Assembly (NCBI RefSeq): GCF_009758015.1
Contig: NZ_WSEL01000009.1
Location: forward strand, 558,001-622,000
DNA from: Ramlibacter pinisoli
Lineage (GTDB): Bacteria > Pseudomonadota > Gammaproteobacteria > Burkholderiales > Burkholderiaceae_C
DNA length: 64,000 bases
Direction: 5' to 3'
Part shown: piece after piece, positions 1 through 8,765 of the stretch
Layout of the letters: the number at the start of each line of letters is the position of its first letter
Position numbering within the stretch: position 1 is the stretch's first letter
Translations under genes and position numbers: made by a program
The notes under the pieces: model-generated
What the model was told of the DNA's origin: nothing
What the model saw: only the letters and a program-made list of their open reading frames with translations
Databases searched by the model: none

Positions 1-1116
1 GGCAACTACGGCCAGGCCGTGCCGCTGCAAGGCGGCGTCGTCCTGGACATGAGCGGCTACAACGCCTTCCTGTGGGCGCGCGACGGCGTGGCCCGGGCGC
101 AGGCCGGCATCCGGCTGTCGGAGCTGGAGAGCGCCATCCGGCCGCTCGGCTGGGAACTGCGCTGCGTGCCCAGCACCTGGCGCAGCGCCACGCTGGGGGG
201 CCTGTACGGCGGCGGCTTCGGCGGCATCGGTTCGATCAACTACGGCCCGCTGGCCGCGCGCGGCAACGTGCTGGGCATCAAGGCCATCACGTTCGAGGCG
301 CAGCCCCAGGTGGTCGAGCTTCGGGGCAGCGACGCACTGCAGCTGCACCACATGTGGGGCACCAACGGCCTGGTGCTCGAAGTCGAGGTGGGCCTTGCGC
401 CGGCGCACGACTGGGTGGAGCAGCTGGTGGTGTTCGACAGCTTCGATGCCGGGCTGGACTTCGGCGACGCCGTCTCGCGCAGCACCGGCATCGTCAAGCG
501 CGAGCTGTGCTTCCTGGCGGCACCCATCCCCGACTACCTGCGCCAGCTGGCCGACCACCTGCCGGCCGGCTGCCACGCCTGCATCGTGGCGGTGGCGCCG
601 GCCAGCGAGCCGGCGCTGCAGGAAGTGGTGGCGCAGTTCGGCGGCAAGGTCACCTGCCGCAAGACCGCCGAGGAGGTGCGCACCAGCAACCGCACGCTGC
701 TCGAATACACCTGGAACCACACCACCCTGCATGCCCTGAAGGTCGACATGACCCTCACGTACCTGCAGATCGCCTTCACCCCCGGCCAACACCTGGAGCA
801 GGTGCGCCGGATGGAGGCGTTCTTCGCCGGCGAGGTGCTCACCCACACGGAATTCATCCGCAACATCGACGGTCACATGGTCTGCACGGCCCTGCAGCTG
901 GTGCGCTTCACCTCCGAGGAGCGGCTGCGGGAGATCATGCGGCTGTACCGCGAGAACGGCATCCGCGTGAACGACCCCCACGTCTTCATCGTCGAGGACG
1001 GCCGGGCCCAGGGCTCCCTGGCCCCGGGCGCCCTCGCCATGAAGCGACGCTTCGATCCCCTCGGGTTGCTGAACCCGGGCAAGGTCAGGGCGTGGATGGA
1101 TGGGGTGCCGGCATGA
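1..1116 (+). CDS. FAD-binding oxidoreductase, GlcD-like (5' end outside window)
   Basis: The frame is open from the first base, so the N-terminus is missing; 371 residues are visible. It looks like a PCMH-fold flavoenzyme of the glycolate oxidase / D-lactate dehydrogenase family (GlcD). A glycine-rich flavin-binding stretch (GGLYGGGFGGIG) lies near visible residue 70, and the C-terminus carries the family-typical FDPLGLLNPGKV. Such enzymes oxidise 2-hydroxy acids or related alcohols in the cytoplasm. The substrate cannot be read from the sequence. It precedes, on the same strand, a binding protein, two Rieske oxygenases and an amidohydrolase, which suggests a catabolic role, but a 496-bp structured gap separates it from them. 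The family assignment is good; the physiological role is inference. Confidence 0.75.
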   Translation, partial: GNYGQAVPLQGGVVLDMSGYNAFLWARDGVARAQAGIRLSELESAIRPLGWELRCVPSTWRSATLGGLYGGGFGGIGSINYGPLAARGNVLGIKAITFEAQPQVVELRGSDALQLHHMWGTNGLVLEVEVGLAPAHDWVEQLVVFDSFDAGLDFGDAVSRSTGIVKRELCFLAAPIPDYLRQLADHLPAGCHACIVAVAPASEPALQEVVAQFGGKVTCRKTAEEVRTSNRTLLEYTWNHTTLHALKVDMTLTYLQIAFTPGQHLEQVRRMEAFFAGEVLTHTEFIRNIDGHMVCTALQLVRFTSEERLREIMRLYRENGIRVNDPHVFIVEDGRAQGSLAPGALAMKRRFDPLGLLNPGKVRAWMDGVPA

Positions 1117-1612
1117 GCTGCCGGCCGGGACCGAACCGTCCAGGGGCCTGCCAGAAACGCCAGAGCGCAGAACGAACCCGCGTCGATCAGGCAGAGCCTG
1201 CCCACGCGGCAGGTGGTGCCTGGCAGGGTCGATTTGTGGGACGGCGGAGACGGACCGGGCCGGGCGGAGCGCGCGCCAGCGCGCATCGTGAACTGACTCC
1301 GGCTCATTGTCTGAACGGAGCGCTTAGCGCGCAGTGAGTTTGAGCCGGCAAGCCCGGCCCGGTGCTAGTTGGAGCGCAGTCGCGGGCGAGCGAAGCAAAG
1401 CCGCGACCGGCACACCATGAGAACCTGCCAGGCACCACCTGCCGCGCCCCCACCCCATCGCGCTCCCACCCGGCACGCCTCTTGCAAATCGCTCCCCGGA
1501 GTAGAAGCAGTCAGTGGCGCAGGCCGCGGGTCATTGCTCCGGTGGCGGGACGAGGGTCCCGCCGCGCACCTGATCGGTGCGCCTTGTTCCATCGACATCA
1601 CCGGAGAACCGC
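1117..1612. other. 496-bp gene-free gap with nested inverted repeats
   Basis: I see no convincing gene here: the open frames are codon shadows without ribosome binding sites. The gap holds a widely spaced inverted repeat (listed separately) and, near its right end, a GGAGA ribosome binding site at 1602-1606 for the next gene. A promoter for the downstream operon is likely somewhere in 1446-1600, but no clear -35/-10 pair stands out. Confidence 0.6.
1206..1445. repeat. Perfect 22-bp inverted repeat enclosing smaller palindromes
   Basis: Positions 1206-1227 and 1424-1445 are exact reverse complements (22 of 22), 196 bp apart. Nested inside are a 12-bp exact inverted pair (1254-1265 with 1352-1363, ACCGGGCCGGGC) and an 8-bp pair (1299-1306 with 1341-1348, CCGGCTCA). 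The segment could fold into a long cruciform or branched RNA. No transposase frame lies between the arms. It may be a non-autonomous repeat element or a strong structured spacer between operons. Confidence 0.7.
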
Positions 1613-2581
1613 ATGCAGGCCAGATCCTTCTTCACCGTCTTCGCCCTCGCGGCAGCCGCCACGGCGGTCCACGCGCAGGACAAGGTGTCCATCCTCACCT
1701 CCTGGTATGCCCAGGCCGAGCACGGCGGCTACTACCAGGCCCTGGCGACCGGCATCTACAAGAAGTACGGCCTGGACGTCACCGTGAAGATGGGCGGGCC
1801 GCAGGTCAACTCGGTCCAGCTCATCGCGGCGGGCCAGGCCGACTTCATCATGGGCAAGGACTTCCAGACCCTGTCGGCCATCGAGCAGGGCGTGCCGCTG
1901 GTGACCGTCGCGGCGCTGTTCCAGAAAGAGCCACAGGGAATGGTCACGCATCCCGACGTGAACGGCCTGGGCGACCTGAAGGACAAGACCGTTCTGCTGG
2001 CCACCAGCGGGCGCAGCAGCTGGTGGCCGTGGCTGAAGATCAAGTACGGCTACAAGGACGAACAGACCCGGCCCTACAGCTTCAGCATGCAGCCGTTCTT
2101 CGCCGACAAGTCGGTGGTGCAGCAGGGGTTCCCGACCTCCGAGACCTTCATCGCCGACAAGGCCGGCCAGAAGGTGAAGTTCTTCCTGTTCGCCGACGAC
2201 GGCTATCCCCCCTACGGCAACACCATCGTCACCACCCAGAAGATGGCCAAGGACAAGCCGGATGTCGTGCAGCGCTTCGTGAAGGCCACCATCGAAGGCT
2301 ACAAGAGCTACCTGGACAACCCTGCACCCGGCAACGCGCTGATCAAGCAGGAGAACCCCAAGATGGAGGACGACCTGATCGCCTACGGCGTGCGGCGCAT
2401 GAAGGAGATCAACTTCCTCGGCGCCGGCGACGCTGCCCGGATGGGCGTGGGCATCATGACCGACGCGCGCTGGAAGCAGACCTACGACCTGATGGTCACC
2501 AGCGGCCAGGTCAAGCCCATCGCCAACTGGCAGCAGGCGTACACGACGCAGTTCGTCAAGGACCTGAAGGTCATGCCCTGA
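1613..2581 (+). CDS. ABC transporter periplasmic substrate-binding protein (NMT1/SsuA-like)
   Basis: A 322-residue secreted protein. The ATG at 1613 is preceded by GGAGA at good spacing and begins a clean Sec signal peptide (residues 1-22, ending in VHAQ), so I prefer it to upstream starts in the same frame. The body, with 'YYQALATGIYKKYGLDVTVK' near the N-terminus, matches the NMT1/THI5/SsuA class of binding proteins that capture nitrogen- or sulfur-containing organics for import. No permease or ATPase gene is adjacent; these may lie left of the window or be encoded elsewhere. It sits 19 bp upstream of the Rieske oxygenase pair, so it probably delivers their substrate. Family call solid, ligand unknown. 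Confidence 0.85.
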   Translation: MQARSFFTVFALAAAATAVHAQDKVSILTSWYAQAEHGGYYQALATGIYKKYGLDVTVKMGGPQVNSVQLIAAGQADFIMGKDFQTLSAIEQGVPLVTVAALFQKEPQGMVTHPDVNGLGDLKDKTVLLATSGRSSWWPWLKIKYGYKDEQTRPYSFSMQPFFADKSVVQQGFPTSETFIADKAGQKVKFFLFADDGYPPYGNTIVTTQKMAKDKPDVVQRFVKATIEGYKSYLDNPAPGNALIKQENPKMEDDLIAYGVRRMKEINFLGAGDAARMGVGIMTDARWKQTYDLMVTSGQVKPIANWQQAYTTQFVKDLKVMP

Positions 2582-2600
2582 ACGAGCCAGGACCCCGCCC

Positions 2601-3659
2601 ATGCTCGTCACCCGACAACCCGTCCTGCGGCGCTTCTGGTACGCCGTGATGCCGATGGACCGGCTCGATGCCGGACCGCAACCCTTCACCCTGCTGGGCG
2701 AGCCCATCGTCCTGTGGAAGAAGGCCGACGGCTCGCCCGCCGCCGTGCGCGACCGCTGCTGCCACCGCACCGCGAAGCTCTCCAGGGGCTTCGTCGAGGG
2801 CGACCACATCGTCTGCGGCTACCACGGCTGGACCTACGACTGCAGCGGCGCCTGCGTGCGCATCCCGCAGCAGCCCGACCTGCAGATCCCGGCCGGTGCC
2901 CGGGTGCCGGCCTACCACTGCGCGCAGAAGTTCGGCTACGCCTGGGTCGCCCTCGAGGACCCGCTGGTGCCCCTGCCCGACACCCCCGAGGAGAACGACC
3001 CGGCCTTCCGCCGCATCCACCAGATGGACGAAACCTGGAACACCGGTGCGCTGCGCATGATGGAGAACTCGTTCGACACGGCGCACTTCGCCTTCGTGCA
3101 CAAGGGCACCTTCGGCCAGGGCGACCAGCCCAAGCCCAGGTTCTTCGAGCTGCGCGAGACCGACTATGGCTTCGAGGCCGAGGCCATCGTGCCGATCAAC
3201 AATCCCCCGGCGTCGCACCGCATCACCGGCAGCACCGAGCCCACGACCACGCGCCACTTCCACAACCAGTGGCACCTGCCGTTCCTGCGGCGGCTGGGGC
3301 TGGCGTACCCGAACGGCCTGCTGCACAACCTGTACACGGCGGCGACGCCGATCGACGACCACCGGATCCGCCTGATCCAGTGGCTGTACCGCAACGACTC
3401 CGAGGCCGACTGCTCCGCCGAGGAACTGAATGCCTGGGACCGCCGGGTGGTCGAGGAGGACCGGGTCATCCTGGAATCGGTCGATGCCGACGCCCCCGTC
3501 GACGTCGGCCGCCGCGACGAGCAGAGCATGCTGAGCGACCGGCCCGGAATGATCATGCGCCGCCGGCTCCTGGAACTGCTGCACGCCCACGGCGAAACCG
3601 AGGTGCACGGCTGGCCCAGCGCAGCGCCGTCGCCCGAGAGGGAGACAGCCCCATGCTGA
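2601..3659 (+). CDS. Rieske non-heme iron oxygenase, alpha subunit (first copy)
   Basis: 352 residues, the size of VanA / phthalate-oxygenase-type alpha subunits. The Rieske [2Fe-2S] ligands are visible as C53-x-H55 and C72-x2-H75 (CGYHGW). The mononuclear iron motif D-x2-H-x4-H is present in 'NSFDTAHFAFVH'. The enzyme should hydroxylate or demethylate an aromatic or heterocyclic substrate using electrons from a reductase, none of which is encoded nearby. Its stop codon overlaps the start of a close paralogue (ATG at 3653, TGA at 3657-3659), indicating translational coupling. Arrangement with an amidohydrolase and a binding protein suggests breakdown of an N-containing ring compound; that is inference. 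Confidence 0.88.
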   Translation: MLVTRQPVLRRFWYAVMPMDRLDAGPQPFTLLGEPIVLWKKADGSPAAVRDRCCHRTAKLSRGFVEGDHIVCGYHGWTYDCSGACVRIPQQPDLQIPAGARVPAYHCAQKFGYAWVALEDPLVPLPDTPEENDPAFRRIHQMDETWNTGALRMMENSFDTAHFAFVHKGTFGQGDQPKPRFFELRETDYGFEAEAIVPINNPPASHRITGSTEPTTTRHFHNQWHLPFLRRLGLAYPNGLLHNLYTAATPIDDHRIRLIQWLYRNDSEADCSAEELNAWDRRVVEEDRVILESVDADAPVDVGRRDEQSMLSDRPGMIMRRRLLELLHAHGETEVHGWPSAAPSPERETAPC

Positions 3660-4711
3660 CCACGCGACAAAACGTCCTGCGCCGCTTCTGGTACGCGCTC
3701 ATGCCCATGTCGTTCCTCGACCAGGGCCCCCGCCCCTTCCGGCTGATGGGCGAGGACATCGTGCTCTGGAAGCAGGCCGACGGCACGCCGGCGGCCGTGC
3801 GCGACCGCTGCTGCCATCGCACCGCGAAGCTCTCGAAAGGCTTCGTCGAGAACGGCAACCTCGTCTGCGGCTACCACGGCTGGACCTACGACTGCACCGG
3901 CGCCTGCGTGCGCATTCCCCAGCAGCCCGACCTGCAGATCCCGGCCGGCGCCCGGGTGCCGGCCTATCGGGCCCAGGAGAAATACGGCTACGTGTGGGTG
4001 GCGCTCGAGGACCCGCTGCAGCCCATCCCGCACTTCCCGGAGGACGGCGCGCCCGGTTTCCGGCGGATCTTCCAGTTCTACGAGGAATGGAAGACCGCGC
4101 CGCTGCGCATGATGGAGAACTCGTTCGACAACTCGCACTTCTCGTACGTGCACAAGGCGAACTTCGGCATCCTCGAGAACCCCAAGCCGGCGCCCTACAG
4201 CTTCGAGGAGACCGACTACGGCTTCGAGGCCATCACCACGGTGCCGATCCGCAATCCGCAGCAGAGCCATCGCATCACGGGCACCACGGACCCGATCACC
4301 GACCGGCACCTGGTCAACCGCTACTACCTGCCCTTCGCGCGCCGCTTCGGCTGCACCTACCCGGCCAGCGGCCGCGCGCACATCATCTACAACTGCGCGA
4401 CGCCCATCGACGACGACCGCATCATGCTGGTGCAGTGGCTGTACCGGAACGACACCGAGGCCGAGTGCAGCACGCAGGAGCTGATCGACTGGGATGCGCA
4501 GATCACGGCCGAGGACAAGGACATCCTGGAGGCGACCGACCCGGACGCCTGTGTGGACACCAGCCGCCGGGCCGAGTTCCACATGGCGTCCGACAAGCCG
4601 GGCCTCGTCATCCGCAAGCAGCTGCTCGCGCTGCTGCGCGCCCATGGCGAGGAGGAGGTCTACCGTGGCTCGGCGCCGGTGTCGCGCACGATCCCCATCA
4701 CGTCGGCATGA
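3653..4711 (+). CDS. Rieske non-heme iron oxygenase, alpha subunit (second copy)
   Basis: 352 residues, a tandem paralogue of the preceding gene, with near-identical opening and the same spacing of Rieske ligands (C53, H55, C72, H75) and of the iron motif ('NSFDNSHFSYVH'). The copies diverge most in the catalytic half, as expected for a duplication that acquired a second substrate or a partner subunit. GGGAGA at 3640-3645 serves as ribosome binding site inside the first copy. Its stop overlaps the ATG of the amidohydrolase (4708). Two alpha-type subunits side by side without a beta subunit or reductase is notable. They could catalyse successive steps or form a hetero-oligomer. Confidence 0.88.
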   Translation: MLTTRQNVLRRFWYALMPMSFLDQGPRPFRLMGEDIVLWKQADGTPAAVRDRCCHRTAKLSKGFVENGNLVCGYHGWTYDCTGACVRIPQQPDLQIPAGARVPAYRAQEKYGYVWVALEDPLQPIPHFPEDGAPGFRRIFQFYEEWKTAPLRMMENSFDNSHFSYVHKANFGILENPKPAPYSFEETDYGFEAITTVPIRNPQQSHRITGTTDPITDRHLVNRYYLPFARRFGCTYPASGRAHIIYNCATPIDDDRIMLVQWLYRNDTEAECSTQELIDWDAQITAEDKDILEATDPDACVDTSRRAEFHMASDKPGLVIRKQLLALLRAHGEEEVYRGSAPVSRTIPITSA

Positions 4712-6132
4712 GTTCGCTCCTCATTCGCAACGCGACGGCCATCCTCACGGGCCTCAAGGGCGGTGAGGCACGCCACCGCGGCCCGGACATCCGGCTGCGC
4801 GACGGCCGGATCGCCGCCATGGGCGCCCTGGCGCCCGAACCCGGCGAGGCCCAGCTCGATGCGACGGACTGCGTCATCTACCCGGCCTGGGTGAACACGC
4901 ACCACCACCTGTTCCAGTCGCTGCTCAAGGGCGACCCCAGGGGGCTGGATGCCACGCTGGGGCCCTGGCTGCAGGCCACGCCTTGGCGCCTGCGGCCGCA
5001 CATGGACGAGGCCATGTTCCGCCTGGCCGCCCGCATCGGCCTGGTGGAACTGGCGCTGTCCGGCTGCGGCACGGTCGCCGACCACAACTACCACTACTGG
5101 CCCGGCATGCCGTACGACGGCTCGGCGGTGCTGTTCGAGGAGGCGCAGGCGCTGGGCCTGCGCTTCGTGCTGTGCCGCGGCGGCGGCACCCTGTCGCGCG
5201 TGGCCCTGGCCGACCTGCCGCCCTCGCTGCAGCCGGAGCCGCTCGACACCTACCTGGCCGACGTCGAGCGCCTCGCGTCACGCTGGCACGATCCTGCGCC
5301 CGATGCCATGCACCGCGTCGTGGTCGCACCGACGACACCGCCGCACGCGATGCGCCCGGACGAACTGCGTGAGACGGCCGCCTTCGCCCGGGCACGCGGG
5401 CTGCGCCTGCACTCGCACCTGTCCGAGACCGTGGCCTACCAGGACACGGTGCACGACCTGCACCGCATGAAACCGGTGCAGTTCTGTCAGTCGGTCGACT
5501 GGCTGGGCCCGGACGTCTGGTTCGCGCACCTGGTCAAGCTCGACCCCGACGAGATCGCGCTGCTCGGCGCCACCGGCACCGGCATCGCCCACTGCCCGCA
5601 AAGCAACGGCCGGCTGGGCAGCGGCATCGCGCCCGTGCGCCAGCTCGAGGCGGCCGGCGCGGCGGTGTCCATCGGCGTCGACGGTGCGGCGTCCAACGAG
5701 GCGGCGGACATGCTGTCCGAGACGCATGCCGCCTGGCTGCTGCAACGTGCGCGCGCCGGCGATGCCGCCGTCGCCCGCTACCGGGGCGGCCAGGGCGAGG
5801 CGCAGGCTGCCGCCGCGGCGACCGTGGAGGACGTGGTGCGCTGGGGCACGGCCGGCGGCGCGCAGGTGCTCGGGCTGGACGCCGTTGGCACCCTCCAGCC
5901 GGGCCAGGCGGCCGACCTCGCGATCTACCGGCTGGACGACGATCCGCGCTACTTCGGCCTGCACGATCCCGCGATCGGGCCGGTGGCCAGTGGCGGGGCG
6001 GCGCACCTGCACGCCTTGCTGGTGGCCGGGCAGCCTGTCGTCTCGCAGGGCCGCCTGCCCGGCATCGACCTGCGCGACCTCGGGCAGCAGGCGCGGCGCG
6101 AAGTCCGGCGTCTGCTGGCGTCAGTCGGCTGA
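4708..6132 (+). CDS. ATZ/TRZ-type amidohydrolase (8-oxoguanine / hydroxy-triazine deaminase-like)
   Basis: 474 residues. The metal-dependent hydrolase signature is complete: H65-x-H67 in 'WVNTHHHLFQSL', a third histidine in 'LHSHLSE', a fourth in 'GIAHCPQSN', and the catalytic aspartate in 'GVDGAASNE'. This pattern, including the 'NTHHH' loop, fits the subfamily holding guanine and 8-oxoguanine deaminases and atrazine-pathway hydrolases such as AtzB. These enzymes remove an amino or other leaving group from a purine- or triazine-like ring in the cytoplasm. The start overlaps the upstream oxygenase stop (ATGA). The 3' end overlaps a convergent MFS gene by 12 bp. The ring substrate is not determinable from sequence. 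Confidence 0.82.
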   Translation: MSSLLIRNATAILTGLKGGEARHRGPDIRLRDGRIAAMGALAPEPGEAQLDATDCVIYPAWVNTHHHLFQSLLKGDPRGLDATLGPWLQATPWRLRPHMDEAMFRLAARIGLVELALSGCGTVADHNYHYWPGMPYDGSAVLFEEAQALGLRFVLCRGGGTLSRVALADLPPSLQPEPLDTYLADVERLASRWHDPAPDAMHRVVVAPTTPPHAMRPDELRETAAFARARGLRLHSHLSETVAYQDTVHDLHRMKPVQFCQSVDWLGPDVWFAHLVKLDPDEIALLGATGTGIAHCPQSNGRLGSGIAPVRQLEAAGAAVSIGVDGAASNEAADMLSETHAAWLLQRARAGDAAVARYRGGQGEAQAAAAATVEDVVRWGTAGGAQVLGLDAVGTLQPGQAADLAIYRLDDDPRYFGLHDPAIGPVASGGAAHLHALLVAGQPVVSQGRLPGIDLRDLGQQARREVRRLLASVG

Positions 6133-7593
6133 GGGGGCGGCCGGCGTGCGGCCGGCCAGGTCCATGCGCGGGGCCCGGCTGGCGAAGAACGCGCCGGCCG
6201 CGGCATACAGGGCCACGACGCCGAACACGATGTGGAAGGCATGGGTCACCTGCCCCGGATCCAGGCCGTCCAGTCGCACCGTGGCCCCTTCGCCGCCGCC
6301 GGCGCGCAGGTTCAGCAACGCGAAGGCCAGGCCACCGAAGGCCGCGGTGCCGACGGCCGCGCCGGTCGACCGGGTGATCGACAACAGGGCGGATGCGGCG
6401 CCCAGCCGTTCCCGGCCGCCCAGGACCTGGACGGCGATCTGCGCACTCGGCATCACGGTGCCGAAGCCCATCCCGCACAGCGCCGCGGCGACCGAGATGC
6501 CCAGGTGCGACGGCGGCAGCACGGCCAGCCCGAACAAGGCCACGGCGGCGGTGCCCAGCCCCCAGGGCGGCAGCACACCGCTGCGCTGGCTGCGGCTGCT
6601 GAAGCGGGCGTTGAGCGTCGAGCCCACCACCATGCCGATGGTCAGGGGCAGCAGCTGCAGGCCGGCGCCGGTGGCGCTGGTGTTCTGTCCCACCTGCAGG
6701 TAGATCGGCAGCAGGAACACCAGCGCGAACATCGAGCCCGAGAACCCCATGACCGACAGGCAGACCCAGCCGACGCCCGGCACCCGCAGCACGTCCAGGG
6801 GCAGGAAGGGAAACGGGTGCCGGCGCTGCTGGTATGCAAGCAGCGCGCCGCTGCCGGCCGCCAGCGCGAGCAGGCCTGCGCTCACCGCCGACAGCAGCGG
6901 GAAGCGGTGCCCCACCAGGCTCAGCCAGAGCAGCGCACTGGCGGCACAGGTCGCGAACAGCACCACGCCCATCGGGTCGTACGGCGCGTCTCGCACGGCC
7001 GAGCGTGCCGGCCGCGGCAGCGATGCCACCCGCCAGGCGGCCACCAGGCCCAGCGGCAGGTTGACCAGGAACAGCCAGCGCCAGTCGCCGTGGTTGACGA
7101 CGAAGCCGCCGATAACCGGGCCGCCCACGCTGGAGACCGTGAACACGGCCGCGAAATAGCCCTGGTAGCGCGGCCGCTCCGATGGCGGCACCAGTTCACC
7201 GATGAGGGACTGCGACAGCACCATGAGGCCGCCGCCGCCCAGCCCCTGCAGCACGCGGGCGCCGATCAGGAAATGCATGTCGCGCGCCATGCCACAGGCG
7301 AGCGACCCGGCAACGAACACGGCCAGCGCCACCAGCAGGACGTTGCGGCGCCCGTAGCGGTCGCCCATCCGGCCGTAGAGCGGTGCGGCGATGGTGGCGG
7401 CCAGCAGGTAGCCGACCGCGATCCAGGAGGTGTCGGACAGGCCACCGAGGTCGCGTGCGATGCGGGGGGTCGCCGCCGCCAGCAGCGTCTGGTCGACCGC
7501 GGCCAGGAACATGGGCAGCATGACCGCGCTGAACAACGTCAGGAAACCGGAGCGGGCGTCGGCGGCACCGGCGACGGCAGGGGAATGGGCCAT
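6121..7593 (-). CDS. MFS drug:H+ antiporter, DHA2 family (14 TM)
   Basis: About 490 residues with many hydrophobic helices, consistent with the 14-TM DHA2 (EmrB/QacA) branch. The N-terminal 'LAAVDQTLLAAATPRIA' is the family motif in TM1, and 'GRMGDRYGRRNVLL' is the MFS loop 2-3 signature. I chose ATG 7593 (MAHSPAVAG) because the longer frame adds an arginine-rich stretch unlike a membrane protein start. It probably exports a toxic compound with proton antiport at the inner membrane. It lies convergent to the catabolic cluster and could export an intermediate, but a general efflux role is equally likely. Confidence 0.85.
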   Translation of the reverse strand: MAHSPAVAGAADARSGFLTLFSAVMLPMFLAAVDQTLLAAATPRIARDLGGLSDTSWIAVGYLLAATIAAPLYGRMGDRYGRRNVLLVALAVFVAGSLACGMARDMHFLIGARVLQGLGGGGLMVLSQSLIGELVPPSERPRYQGYFAAVFTVSSVGGPVIGGFVVNHGDWRWLFLVNLPLGLVAAWRVASLPRPARSAVRDAPYDPMGVVLFATCAASALLWLSLVGHRFPLLSAVSAGLLALAAGSGALLAYQQRRHPFPFLPLDVLRVPGVGWVCLSVMGFSGSMFALVFLLPIYLQVGQNTSATGAGLQLLPLTIGMVVGSTLNARFSSRSQRSGVLPPWGLGTAAVALFGLAVLPPSHLGISVAAALCGMGFGTVMPSAQIAVQVLGGRERLGAASALLSITRSTGAAVGTAAFGGLAFALLNLRAGGGEGATVRLDGLDPGQVTHAFHIVFGVVALYAAAGAFFASRAPRMDLAGRTPAAPSAD

Positions 7594-7727
7594 GGGCGCC
7601 GATCCTACGGGCTCGCGCCGGCAGGCGCCGTCAGCCCGCGGGCGCAACCGGCGTCGTCAGTCAGGCGTGCGACGACCAAGGGCGCCCGGCCGATGCGGCC
7701 CCACTGCGCCCCGGCGGCCGTGCCGCA

Positions 7728-8765
7728 CTAGTAGCGCCAGTAGAAGCGGTCGTCGATCTGCTCCGACGCGCTGAGGTATTTCAGTTGCTTGAGCCGGGTG
7801 AACGGGTTGGCCGCGAAGCCGGCCGCATCCAGTCCGATGCGGGTGAACACGTCGTGCAGCTGGCGTGCGCCCTTGCGCGCATCCCAGGTGCAGCGGAAGC
7901 CGGGCAGTTGCCGGTGGATCTTGGCGAAATCGACGCGGTAGCTGCGGTTGTCGCCGCCGCTCGGGCCGAAGGTCAGCTCGCAGCCCGGATAGACGCCGGC
8001 CACGATCTCCGCGATCTCGCGTACCTGGTAGTTGTCGGCGTCGTGGCCGACGTTGAAGACCTCGCCGTGCACCGCGTCCTGGGGTGCCTCCAGCGCGCAG
8101 GCGATCGCCTCGCAGATGTCCAGCACGTGCACCAGCGGCCGCCACGGCGTGCCGTCGCTGGTCATCGCGATCTTGCCGGTGGTGGCAGCGATCCCGCACA
8201 GGTTGTTCAGCACGATGTCGAACCGCATCCGCGGCGAGGCGCCGTAGGCCGTGGCATTGCGCAGGAAGGTCGGCGAGAACGCGGGCGTCGCCAGGGCGGC
8301 GACATCGCGCTCGACCAGCGTCTTGCACCGGGCATAGGCGGTCTGCGGGTTGACCGGCGAGCGCTCGGTCATCGGCTCGGCCCCGTCGGCCACGCCGTAG
8401 ACACTGCAGGAGGAGGTGTAGACGAAGCGCTTCACGCCGGCCGCCCTTGCCAGCTCGGCCAGGCGCACCGACGCGCGGTGGTTGATCTCGAACGTGAGTT
8501 CGGGAACGTTCTCGCCCAGCGGGTCGTTGGACAGCTCGGCCAGGTGCACGACGGCGTCGACGCCCTGCAGCAACTCGGGCGGAAGCTGGCGGATGTCGCC
8601 GTTGACCGTGCGCGGAAAGTGCGGAACCAGGGTGCGGTCGCTGAACAGCCATCCGTCGCGGTAGTACCCGGTGTCGAATCCGACGATGTCGTGCCCGCGC
8701 GCCTGCAGCAGCGGCGCCAGCAGGCAGCCGATGTAGCCCTCCACCCCGGTGACCAGCAATTTCAT
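7728..8765 (-). CDS. NAD-dependent epimerase/dehydratase (extended SDR, nucleotide-sugar type)
   Basis: 345 residues. The Rossmann motif TGVEGYIG starts at residue 6 and the catalytic triad is visible as S118/S119, Y144 and K148 (YARCK). This is an extended short-chain dehydrogenase acting on nucleotide sugars: a 4-epimerase, 4-ketoreductase or dehydratase. It overlaps the rfbC-like gene by 4 bp (8762-8765), so a joint product is likely. Its reaction is probably modification of a keto-sugar made by the neighbouring enzymes. The exact stereochemistry cannot be deduced. Confidence 0.82.
   Translation of the reverse strand: MKLLVTGVEGYIGCLLAPLLQARGHDIVGFDTGYYRDGWLFSDRTLVPHFPRTVNGDIRQLPPELLQGVDAVVHLAELSNDPLGENVPELTFEINHRASVRLAELARAAGVKRFVYTSSCSVYGVADGAEPMTERSPVNPQTAYARCKTLVERDVAALATPAFSPTFLRNATAYGASPRMRFDIVLNNLCGIAATTGKIAMTSDGTPWRPLVHVLDICEAIACALEAPQDAVHGEVFNVGHDADNYQVREIAEIVAGVYPGCELTFGPSGGDNRSYRVDFAKIHRQLPGFRCTWDARKGARQLHDVFTRIGLDAAGFAANPFTRLKQLKYLSASEQIDDRFYWRY

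Noticed and set aside
2714..3600. Long open frames overlapping the Rieske genes in other frames and on the other strand
   Set aside because: They are GC-driven shadows: Arg/Pro/Ala-rich, without motifs, and they overlap genes with clear catalytic residues.
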